The notes under the pieces were generated by a model. The model did not search any database, was not told where the DNA came from, and worked only from the letters and a program-made list of their open reading frames with translations. Made by a program: the position numbers and the translations under genes. Below, one piece after another: positions 1 to 6,952 of a stretch of DNA of 64,000 bases (within the stretch, counting starts at the first letter, position 1; the number at the start of each line of letters is the position of its first letter). The DNA comes from Wenzhouxiangella limi (GTDB taxonomy: Bacteria > Pseudomonadota > Gammaproteobacteria > Xanthomonadales > Wenzhouxiangellaceae), in NCBI RefSeq assembly GCF_010499265.1, contig NZ_JAAGSC010000041.1, positions 297,521-361,520 of the forward strand, in the 5' to 3' direction.

Positions 1-1
1 G

Positions 2-151
2 ACCCATCGCCGGCGAACGAATACCAAACAGCAGGACCCGTCGCGCCAGGTGCGGATCAAGCGCGCCGAGCGCGTCCGCCTGGTGAGCATGGTCGCCGAG
101 GATGCCGCCAGCGATTCCCGGGGCGACCGGCGTGACGAGGAGGGCGGCTGA
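2..151 (+). CDS. nuoJ: NADH-quinone oxidoreductase subunit J, C-terminal tail (partial)
   Basis: An open frame enters from the left edge and stops at TGA 149-151, 2 nt before nuoK. The visible 49 residues are hydrophilic and rich in Arg, Asp and Glu, with no membrane segment. A soluble tail after the last helix of NuoJ fits, but nothing in the tail itself is diagnostic. The assignment rests on the invariant order nuoJ-K-L-M-N and on the tight junction with nuoK. The start lies outside the window. Confidence 0.6.
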   Translation, partial: THRRRTNTKQQDPSRQVRIKRAERVRLVSMVAEDAASDSRGDRRDEEGG

Positions 152-153
152 AC

Positions 154-459
154 ATGTTGACGCTTGCGCATTTCCTGACCCTGGGCGCGGTGCTGTTTTG
201 CATCAGCGTCGCCGGCATCTTCCTGAACCGCAAGAACGTGCTGATTCTTTTGATGTGCATCGAGCTGATGCTGCTGGCGGTCAACATGAACTTCGTCGCC
301 TTCTCGCACTTTCTCGGCGACATGCACGGCCAGGTGTTTGTGTTTTTTATCCTGACCGTGGCGGCCGCCGAGGCCGCCATCGGCCTGGCGATCCTGGTCG
401 TGCTGTTCCGCAATCGACGCTCGATCGACGTCGAAGAACTGGCCGATCTCAAGGGGTAG
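154..459 (+). CDS. nuoK: NADH-quinone oxidoreductase subunit K
   Basis: A 101-residue, three-helix membrane subunit of complex I, one of the antiporter-like proton-translocating parts of the membrane arm. The length is the family norm. The two conserved membrane glutamates are visible: one in [10 protein letters not shown] near residue 36 in helix 2, the other in [11 protein letters not shown] near residue 72 in helix 3. The start ATG is 2 nt after the preceding stop, so translation is probably coupled. It is followed after 4 nt by the GTG start of nuoL. Confidence 0.97.
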   Translation: MLTLAHFLTLGAVLFCISVAGIFLNRKNVLILLMCIELMLLAVNMNFVAFSHFLGDMHGQVFVFFILTVAAAEAAIGLAILVVLFRNRRSIDVEELADLKG

Positions 460-463
460 CGCG

Positions 464-2428
464 GTGACTATCCAGACGATTCTGTTGCTGATCCCGTTGC
501 TGCCGCTGGCCGGATGCCTGGTGGCCGGCCTGTTCGGCGGGTTCATCGGTCGGGCCGGGGCGCACTGGGTCACCATCCTGGCCGTGGCGGCCTCGTTCGG
601 CCTGTCGGGCTTCGTCGCCTGGGAGGTGTTTTTCAACGACCTGCCGGTGCTCAACTACACGCTCTATACCTGGGCGGTGACCGACGGCTTCCGCTTCGAG
701 ATCGGCTTTCTCGTCGACAGCCTGACCGCGCTGATGATGGTGGTGGTGACCTTCGTGTCGCTGATGGTGCACATCTATACCGTCGGCTACATGCACGACG
801 ATCCCGGCTACCAGCGCTTTTTCGCCTACATCAACCTGTTCACCTTCGCCATGCTCATGCTGGTGATGGCCAACAACTTCCTGCAGCTGTTTTTTGGCTG
901 GGAGGCGGTCGGCGTGGTGTCCTACCTGCTGATCGGTTTCTGGTTCAAGAAAGAGTCGGCCGTGCGGGCCAACTTGAAAGCCTTTCTGGTCAACCGCGCC
1001 GGCGATTTCGGCCTGCTCCTGGGCGTGGCGGCGGTGCTCATGTACGCCGGCTCGCTGGACTACAGCAGCGTGTTTGCCGCCGTGCCGGCGATGGAAGAAC
1101 AGACCATCAGAGTGTTCGGCGGGCTCGAATGGTCGGTGATGACCTTCATCTGCATCTGCCTGTTTATCGGCGCGATGGGCAAGTCGGCCCAGGTGCCGTT
1201 GCACGTGTGGCTGCCGGATTCCATGGAAGGCCCGACCCCGATCTCGGCCCTGATCCACGCCGCGACCATGGTCACGGCCGGCATTTTCATGGTCGCGCGC
1301 CTGTCGCCGATGTTCGAAGCCTCGGTCACCGCCTTGAGCTTCATCCTGATCATCGGCGCGATCACCGCGCTGTTCATGGGCTTGGTCGGGATCGTGCAGA
1401 CCGACATCAAGCGCGTGGTCGCCTATTCGACCCTGTCACAGCTGGGCTACATGACCGTCGCCCTGGGCGCGTCGGCCTACTCGGTGGCGATTTTCCACCT
1501 CATGACCCACGCGTTTTTCAAAGCGCTTTTGTTCCTCGCCGCCGGCTCGGTGATCATCGCCTTACACCACAAGCAGGACATGCGCGAAATGGGCGGGCTG
1601 GCCCGCTACCTGCCGATCACGGCCGCCACCGCCTGGCTGGGCTCGCTGGCCCTGATCGGTTTTCCGTTCTTTTCGGGCTTTTACTCCAAGGACCTGATCA
1701 TTGAGGCGGTCAAGCTGGCAGACCGTCCGGGCGCGGCCTTTGCCACCTTCGCCGTCTACGCCGGCGTGGTGATTACGGCGCTGTACTCGTTCAGGCTGTT
1801 GTACCTGACCTTTCACGGCCAGAGCCGCATGGACGATGAAACCCGTGCCCATGCCCACGAGTCGCCCTGGGTGGTGACGATTCCGCTGATCCTGCTGGCC
1901 ATCCCGTCGGTGCTGATCGGCTATTTCACCGTCGTGCCGCTGCTGTTCGGCGGCGCGCTGGCCGATGCCATCTTCGTGCGCGAGGCTCACGACGTGGTCG
2001 CCCAGCTGGCCTACAAGTTCGACGACGGTCCGTTCGCCTTCGCCCTGCACGGCTTCGTCACCCCGGTGTTCTGGCTCGCCATGCTCGGGGTGGGGCTGGC
2101 GACCTGGATTTACCTGTTCAACTTAGGTCTCGCCGAATCGGTCAAGCAGAAAGCGCTGCCGCTGTGGAAGATTCTCGACAACAAGTACGGGTTCGACGAT
2201 CTGTACCTGAAAGGCATTGCCGGCGGCGCCCGCAAGCTGGCCGGCGGATTGTCCAACCGCGGTGATGGCATGATCATCGACGGCTGGCTGGTCAACGGCA
2301 CGGCCAGCCTGGTCGGCCGGCTGTCGGGGGCGATGCGCACCCTGCAGTCGGGATTCCTGTTCCACTACGCGTTTGCGATGATCATTGGCCTGGTGGCCAT
2401 CGTCGCTTCGTTCGTGCTGCTCAGATGA
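464..2428 (+). CDS. nuoL: NADH-quinone oxidoreductase subunit L
   Basis: A 654-residue polytopic antiporter-like subunit at the distal end of the complex I membrane arm. The signature helix KSAQVPLHVWLPDSMEGPTP with the following SALIHAATMVTAG is intact, including the conserved lysine and proline of the broken helix. The C-terminal ~120 residues carry the long lateral helix region typical of NuoL. The chosen start is GTG at 464, 4 nt after the nuoK stop. It gives MTIQTILLLIPLLPL, the usual NuoL beginning. It lies in the nuo operon between nuoK and nuoM. Confidence 0.97.
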   Translation: MTIQTILLLIPLLPLAGCLVAGLFGGFIGRAGAHWVTILAVAASFGLSGFVAWEVFFNDLPVLNYTLYTWAVTDGFRFEIGFLVDSLTALMMVVVTFVSLMVHIYTVGYMHDDPGYQRFFAYINLFTFAMLMLVMANNFLQLFFGWEAVGVVSYLLIGFWFKKESAVRANLKAFLVNRAGDFGLLLGVAAVLMYAGSLDYSSVFAAVPAMEEQTIRVFGGLEWSVMTFICICLFIGAMGKSAQVPLHVWLPDSMEGPTPISALIHAATMVTAGIFMVARLSPMFEASVTALSFILIIGAITALFMGLVGIVQTDIKRVVAYSTLSQLGYMTVALGASAYSVAIFHLMTHAFFKALLFLAAGSVIIALHHKQDMREMGGLARYLPITAATAWLGSLALIGFPFFSGFYSKDLIIEAVKLADRPGAAFATFAVYAGVVITALYSFRLLYLTFHGQSRMDDETRAHAHESPWVVTIPLILLAIPSVLIGYFTVVPLLFGGALADAIFVREAHDVVAQLAYKFDDGPFAFALHGFVTPVFWLAMLGVGLATWIYLFNLGLAESVKQKALPLWKILDNKYGFDDLYLKGIAGGARKLAGGLSNRGDGMIIDGWLVNGTASLVGRLSGAMRTLQSGFLFHYAFAMIIGLVAIVASFVLLR

Positions 2429-2437
2429 GGGGGATGC

Positions 2438-3952
2438 ATGATGTCTGAATGGCCCCTGCTCAGTCTGCTGATCTGGCTGCCCATGCTCGGCGCCGTGCTT
2501 GTTGCGGCGCTGGGTGAGCGCTCGCCCAAGCTGGTCCGACCGCTGGCGCTGGGGATTGCCCTGGCGGTGTTTGCGCTGTCGCTGTCGCTGTACGCCGGGT
2601 TCGATACGACCACCGCGGCCATGCAGTTCCAGGAAAAAGCCGTCTGGATCGGCGCGTTCAACATCCACTACCACCTGGGCATCGACGGTCTGTCGCTGCC
2701 GCTGATTCTGCTGACCACCCTGATCGGCGGGCTGATTATCGTCGCCGGCTGGCGGATCGAAGATCGGCCGCACCTGTATCTGGCCAGCTTTCTGCTGCTG
2801 CAGGGCCTGATGGTGGGGGTGTTTTCGGCCCTGGACGCGCTGCTGTTCTACGTGTTCTTCGAGGCCATGCTGGTGCCGATGTTTCTGATTATCGGGATCT
2901 GGGGCGGGCCGAACCGGATCTACGCTACGGTCAAGTTCTTCCTGTTTACCTTCTTCGGCTCGGTGTTCATGCTGGTCGCCTTGCTGTGGCTGTACCTGCA
3001 GTCGGGCAGCTTTGCCGTGGCCGACCTGCACCAGCTGCCGATCGCGCTGGATGCCCAGATCCTGGTCTTTCTGGCCTTCCTGATCGCGTTCGCGGTCAAG
3101 GTGCCGATGTGGCCGGTGCACACCTGGCTGCCCGACGCCCACGTCGAGGCGCCGACCGGCGGCTCGGTGGTGCTGGCGGCCGTCATGCTCAAGATCGGCG
3201 GCTACGGGCTGGTGCGGTTTGCCTTGCCGATCACCCCGGACGCAGCCGCCGCGCTGGACTGGCTGGTCATAGGCCTGTCGCTGGTCGCGATCGCCTACAT
3301 CGGTTTTGTCGCCCTGGCCCAGAGCGACATGAAAAAGCTGATCGCCTACAGCTCGATCTCGCACATGGGTTTTGTCACCCTGGGGCTGTTCCTGGCCTTT
3401 GCCATTGCCCGCAATACCGGCGATGTCGCCGGCGCCGGGCTGGGGATCAGCGGCGGCATGGTCCAGATGGTTTCCCACGGCTTTATCTCGGGCGCGATGT
3501 TCCTGGCCGTCGGCGTGCTCTACGACCGCGTCCACAGCCGCGAGATTTCCAGCTACGGCGGCGTGGCCAACACCATGCCCTGGTTCGCGATGTTTGCCGT
3601 TTTGTTCTTCATGGCCAACTCCGGGCTGCCGGGCACCTCCGGGTTTGTGGGCGAGTTCATGGTCATCCTGGCCGCCTTCCAGGCGAGTTTCTGGTTTGCC
3701 TTCGTCGCCGCCACCAGCCTGCTGCTGGGTGCCGCCTACAGCCTGTGGCTGGTCAAGCGGGTGTTCTACGGCGAGGTGGCCAGTTCGGCCGTGGCCGGAC
3801 TCAAGGACTTGACCGGCCGCGAGTGGGCGCTGATGGTGATCCTGGCGGCGTTCGTTCTGGGGGTCGGAGTCTGGCCGTTCCCGCTGATCGAGGTGATGGA
3901 AGTGTCGGTGGCCGAACTGGTCGAGCACATCATGCAGTCCAAGCTGCCTTGA
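2438..3952 (+). CDS. nuoM: NADH-quinone oxidoreductase subunit M
   Basis: A 504-residue antiporter-like subunit of complex I. The family signature KVPMWPVHTWLPDAHVEAPT is present, with the glycine-rich GGSVVLAAVMLKIGGYGLVR following. A GAGGGGG purine stretch precedes tandem ATG codons at 2438 and 2441, so the start is uncertain by one codon. It lies 9 nt after nuoL. The following 96-nt gap to nuoN is unusually long for this operon and holds short direct repeats. Confidence 0.97.
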   Translation: MMSEWPLLSLLIWLPMLGAVLVAALGERSPKLVRPLALGIALAVFALSLSLYAGFDTTTAAMQFQEKAVWIGAFNIHYHLGIDGLSLPLILLTTLIGGLIIVAGWRIEDRPHLYLASFLLLQGLMVGVFSALDALLFYVFFEAMLVPMFLIIGIWGGPNRIYATVKFFLFTFFGSVFMLVALLWLYLQSGSFAVADLHQLPIALDAQILVFLAFLIAFAVKVPMWPVHTWLPDAHVEAPTGGSVVLAAVMLKIGGYGLVRFALPITPDAAAALDWLVIGLSLVAIAYIGFVALAQSDMKKLIAYSSISHMGFVTLGLFLAFAIARNTGDVAGAGLGISGGMVQMVSHGFISGAMFLAVGVLYDRVHSREISSYGGVANTMPWFAMFAVLFFMANSGLPGTSGFVGEFMVILAAFQASFWFAFVAATSLLLGAAYSLWLVKRVFYGEVASSAVAGLKDLTGREWALMVILAAFVLGVGVWPFPLIEVMEVSVAELVEHIMQSKLP

Positions 3953-3971
3953 CCCGTTACATGCAATGGAA

Positions 3972-4001
3972 GCGCAGATGAACGCAGATAAACGCAGAGA
4001 T
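3972..4001 (+). repeat. Three tandem 10-bp units in the nuoM-nuoN gap
   Basis: Three head-to-tail decamers, GCGCAGATGA, ACGCAGATAA and ACGCAGAGAT, lie between nuoM and nuoN. The core CGCAGA is invariant and the 10-bp period matches one DNA helical turn. No reading frame joins them to either flanking gene. They could be a dispersed intergenic repeat or a protein-binding array; which cannot be decided from one copy of the locus. Confidence 0.7.
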
Positions 4002-4048
4002 CCCAAAGGGCGAGGCTACAGATCCCCAGACCAGGTTGCGTCTTCGTC

Positions 4049-5488
4049 ATGACGCTAGCCGAGCTGCAACTCGCCCTGCCCGAGATCTTCCTGCTGGCCG
4101 CGGCCTGCGGTATTCTGCTGGCCGACCTGTTCATTCCCACCGAGCGCCGCGGCCTGACCCATATGCTGGCGGTGGTCGCGCTGGTGTTCACCGCGATCCT
4201 GACGCTGCGCCTGATGATGGCGCCGGGCGAGGTCGCTTACGCCTTCAGCGACACCTTTGTGCGGGATCGTTTTAGCGACGTCCTCAAGGTGTTCAGCTAT
4301 CTCATCCTGGCCGGGGCGTTCGTTTACGCCAAGCATTACCTGCGCCAGTTCGATCTGTTCAAGGGCGAGTTCTATACCCTGAGCCTGTTCGCCCTGCTCG
4401 GGGTCATGGTGCTGATGTCCTCGGCCAGCCTGATCACGCTGTACCTGGGCCTGGAACTGCTGGCCTTGTCGACTTATGCCCTGGTGGCGCTGGACCGCGA
4501 GTCGCGCCTGGGTTCGGAAGCGGCGATGAAGTACTTCATTCTCGGCTCGCTGGCCTCGGGCCTGATGCTCTACGGCATGAGCCTGCTGTACGGCGCCACC
4601 GGCAGCCTGCAGCTGGCCGGGATCAGCGCGGCCCTGGGCGGCGGCGCCGGCGATTCCATGCTGCTGACCTTCGGCCTGGTCTTCATCGTCATCGGGGTCG
4701 CCTTCAAGCTCGGCGCGGTGCCGTTTCACATGTGGGTGCCCGACGTCTACCACGGCGCGCCCCTGCCGATCGCGCTGTTCGTGTCCTCGGTGCCCAAGCT
4801 GGCCGGTCTGGCGCTGGCGATCCGGTTGCTCGACAACGGACTGGGCGGGCTGCACGCCGACTGGCAGGGCATGCTGGTTGTGATCGCCGGTCTGTCGCTG
4901 ATCCTGGGCAACGTCGTGGCCATTGCCCAGACCAACATCAAGCGCATGCTGGCCTACTCGACCATTTCGCACATGGGTTTCATGCTGCTGGGGATTCTGG
5001 CCGGCACGCCCGAGGGCTACGCGGCGGCCATGTTCTATGCGATTGCCTACGCCATCATGTCGGCCGGCGCTTTTGCCGTGCTGATCCTGGTCTCGGCCGA
5101 TGGCCGCGAGGCCGACCAGCTCGACGACTTCAAGGGCCTGGCCCGGCGCAACCCCTGGCACGCCTTCCTGATGATGATGATTCTGTTCTCGCTGGCCGGC
5201 ATCCCGGTGTTTCTGGGCTTTTTCGCCAAGTGGCAGGTCATTGCCGCGACGATTGCCGCTGGCTTTACCTGGCTGGCGGTGCTCGGTGTGCTGACCGCGG
5301 TGATCGGCGCCTTCTACTACCTGCGGGTGGTCAAGCTGATGTATTTCGACGAACCGGAGAGCGATCGCCCGCTGACCGCCCCGGTTGATTTCCGCGCGGT
5401 GCTGACCGTCAACGGCGTGGCGATGCTGGCGCTGGGGATTTTCTCCGGCGGCCTGATCAGCCTGTGCCTGAGCGCGTTCGTCGGCTAG
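4049..5488 (+). CDS. nuoN: NADH-quinone oxidoreductase subunit N
   Basis: A 479-residue antiporter-like subunit of complex I, last gene of the nuo operon. The family motif LGAVPFHMWVPDVYHGAP is intact, as is NIKRMLAYSTISHMGF further on. The start ATG at 4049 gives MTLAELQLALPEIFLL, a normal NuoN N-terminus, but no strong Shine-Dalgarno is visible. The gap from nuoM is 96 nt and contains a decamer repeat. The stop codon lies inside an 11-bp sequence that recurs inverted near 6942. Confidence 0.96.
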   Translation: MTLAELQLALPEIFLLAAACGILLADLFIPTERRGLTHMLAVVALVFTAILTLRLMMAPGEVAYAFSDTFVRDRFSDVLKVFSYLILAGAFVYAKHYLRQFDLFKGEFYTLSLFALLGVMVLMSSASLITLYLGLELLALSTYALVALDRESRLGSEAAMKYFILGSLASGLMLYGMSLLYGATGSLQLAGISAALGGGAGDSMLLTFGLVFIVIGVAFKLGAVPFHMWVPDVYHGAPLPIALFVSSVPKLAGLALAIRLLDNGLGGLHADWQGMLVVIAGLSLILGNVVAIAQTNIKRMLAYSTISHMGFMLLGILAGTPEGYAAAMFYAIAYAIMSAGAFAVLILVSADGREADQLDDFKGLARRNPWHAFLMMMILFSLAGIPVFLGFFAKWQVIAATIAAGFTWLAVLGVLTAVIGAFYYLRVVKLMYFDEPESDRPLTAPVDFRAVLTVNGVAMLALGIFSGGLISLCLSAFVG

Positions 5489-5493
5489 TGGGC
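5483..5493 (+). repeat. Left arm of 11-bp inverted repeat
   Basis: The 11-mer GGCTAGTGGGC covers the nuoN stop codon. Its exact reverse complement stands at 6942-6952 between the sigma factor and kinase genes. The pair brackets the secreted-protein and sigma-factor genes. A second CTAG lies close to each arm. No target-site duplication was found. Confidence 0.5.
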
Positions 5494-5503
5494 GACTAGT
5501 GGC

Positions 5504-6214
5504 TTAGCGCGTTGCGCTTTCCGCGTCCCGGCCAGCGCGATCATCGGCGGGCCCGGATTGCCGGGTTCGCTGGCTGAACTGGCCGACGCTGGGCTCGACC
5601 TTGAAGTTGTCGCGGAACATGCGCTCGGCCTCCAGCGACTCCAGCACCAGTTCCAGCACCGGGGTTTTGGCCTCTTGGGACAAACGTTCCGCCTCGAACA
5701 GCCGGAAAGACTGCTGCTGGCCCCGGCTGTTGCCCGTGCCGGCCGTCACGGTCAACTCGATCATCTGAGCCGCGCGCGCTCCATCTTGCGCGCTGATCGG
5801 GCGCAGGGCGACCTGCCAGGCGCCGTTGTCCTCGTTCTCTCGTGCTGAGTCAATTTCGGCTGCCTGCAGCGGGATAGCGACGCTGGACGCGCTGACCAGG
5901 ACCACCGACCGCGTCTGACCGGGGACGAGCTTGAGCCTGAGGGTGGCCAGGCGCTCGCCGACGCAGAGCGGACCGAGCGTGGGATCGGTTTCTGCCGGCT
6001 CGGTCACCAGCAGCTGCAGCGGGGCCGGATTCGACGGGGTGTCCATCTTAGGCTCGGCGGCAGACAGCGCGTCCACGGACTCGATCAGGCAGGCGGGACT
6101 CTCGCTCCGATCGGCAGCCGGCAGGCTGCCCATGGCCATCAGCCCCAGAATCGGCCCCAGGATCAGTCCCGGAATCGGCCCCAAGCGGCTCGGTGTTCGT
6201 TCAATTTGGTGCAT
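5504..6214 (-). CDS. Secreted hypothetical protein
   Basis: The function is not recognised. From ATG 6214 the protein is 236 residues. It begins MHQIERTPSR, followed by a hydrophobic stretch LILGPILGLMAMGSLPAA, which looks like a signal peptide cleaved after the alanines; the rest is soluble and would be periplasmic or exported. An upstream in-frame ATG at 6262 would give 252 residues. A -10-like TACAAT at 6266-6261 would start transcription downstream of that codon, so 6214 is preferred. It is divergent from the ECF sigma factor, with which it shares a ~150-nt intergenic region. That suggests, without proving, a regulatory link such as a target or accessory factor of the sigma/kinase module. 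Confidence 0.7.
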   Translation of the reverse strand: MHQIERTPSRLGPIPGLILGPILGLMAMGSLPAADRSESPACLIESVDALSAAEPKMDTPSNPAPLQLLVTEPAETDPTLGPLCVGERLATLRLKLVPGQTRSVVLVSASSVAIPLQAAEIDSARENEDNGAWQVALRPISAQDGARAAQMIELTVTAGTGNSRGQQQSFRLFEAERLSQEAKTPVLELVLESLEAERMFRDNFKVEPSVGQFSQRTRQSGPADDRAGRDAESATR

Positions 6215-6260
6215 GGAGCACTGCCTAACCCCGTGGTTGAAATCCATTCCCACGCTTGCC

Positions 6261-6290
6261 ATTGTAGGGTATCTGCGCGCGCGATGAAAA
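6261..6290 (-). promoter_or_regulatory. Putative sigma-70 promoter of the secreted hypothetical gene
   Basis: On the minus strand, TTTTCA at 6290-6285 and TACAAT at 6266-6261 are separated by 18 nt. Transcription would begin about 6254, giving a leader of roughly 40 nt before ATG 6214. This is a consensus match only. Confidence 0.4.
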
Positions 6291-6292
6291 AT

Positions 6293-6326
6293 GCTTGAGG
6301 ATGTGCGATTCTAAAAATTCTCAAGC
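6293..6326 (+). promoter_or_regulatory. 7-bp inverted repeat around an AT-rich core upstream of the sigma gene
   Basis: GCTTGAG at 6293-6299 is mirrored by CTCAAGC at 6320-6326 around an AT-rich core, in the intergenic region between the divergent secreted-protein and sigma-factor genes. The position suits an operator. Autoregulation by the sigma factor or another regulator is inference only. Confidence 0.35.
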
Positions 6327-6363
6327 TGCCGGTGATGGGTCATGCCAGATAGACCATTCAATC

Positions 6364-6930
6364 ATGTCTTCCCCTGACCCGCGTCGAATCGCCGATCTTC
6401 TTCAGCGCTGCAGCGGCGAGGACGACCGGGACTTCAGCCGGCTGGTGCCGCTGGTCTACGAGGAACTGCGCGCCATGGCCGGCCGCCAGATGGGCGCGCA
6501 GCGGCGCGATCACACCCTGCAGGCCACCGCCCTGGTCAACGAAGCCTGGCTGCGCATCGCCCGAACCGAGTACCAGAGCTGGGCCGATCGACGCGAGTTT
6601 CTGCTGTTTGCAGCCACCGTCATGCGCAACGTGCTGGTCGACTATGCCAGGCGCCAGAACGCCGCCAAGCGGCCGACTCCGGCCGATCGCGTCCAGCTTG
6701 ATGGGCTAGCGACCGGCGATCCCTTTGGCGCCGATCTTCTGGCCATGGACCAGGCCCTGGAGCAACTGGCGGCGATCGACCCCCGCCAGACCCGCATCGT
6801 TGAACTGCGCTACTTTGCCGGGCTGAGCATCCCCGAAACCGCCGAGGCGTTGGGGGTCTCCGAGTCCACGGTGACCCGGGAATGGCGCATGGCGCGGGCC
6901 TGGCTGAAGCGCGCGCTGAGCGTTACTTAA
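6364..6930 (+). CDS. ECF RNA polymerase sigma factor (Sig-70_X6-type)
   Basis: From ATG 6364 the protein is 188 residues, the normal size for the ECF group often paired with Ser/Thr kinases. Region 2 is seen in LVPLVYEELRAMAGRQMG and the following LQATALVNEAWLRIA. Region 4 is the C-terminal helix-turn-helix LSIPETAEALGVSESTVTREW. An in-frame ATG at 6295 would add 23 residues unlike the family. There is no obvious anti-sigma gene beside it. The adjacent convergent gene is a membrane Ser/Thr kinase, and for this ECF class kinase control of activity is a known theme. Control here is inferred from position. Confidence 0.9.
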   Translation: MSSPDPRRIADLLQRCSGEDDRDFSRLVPLVYEELRAMAGRQMGAQRRDHTLQATALVNEAWLRIARTEYQSWADRREFLLFAATVMRNVLVDYARRQNAAKRPTPADRVQLDGLATGDPFGADLLAMDQALEQLAAIDPRQTRIVELRYFAGLSIPETAEALGVSESTVTREWRMARAWLKRALSVT

Positions 6931-6941
6931 CTAGCCGCATG

Positions 6942-6952
6942 GCCCACTAGCC
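6942..6952 (-). repeat. Right arm of 11-bp inverted repeat
   Basis: This is the exact reverse complement of the 11-mer at 5483-5493. It lies in the 22-nt gap between the convergent sigma-factor and kinase stops. A symmetrical role as a bidirectional terminator is unlikely because the 11-mer is not itself palindromic. Confidence 0.5.

Noticed and set aside
3972-4001. CRISPR or iteron origin
   Set aside because: Only three 10-bp units, no spacers, no replication gene or AT-rich box nearby.
2123-4006. 627-codon minus-strand open frame over nuoM and part of nuoL
   Set aside because: Low-complexity Gln/His/Arg-rich translation antisense to well-conserved genes; a by-product of high-GC codon use.
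4055-5161. 368-codon minus-strand frame over nuoN
   Set aside because: Same antisense artefact; no domain and no ribosome site.
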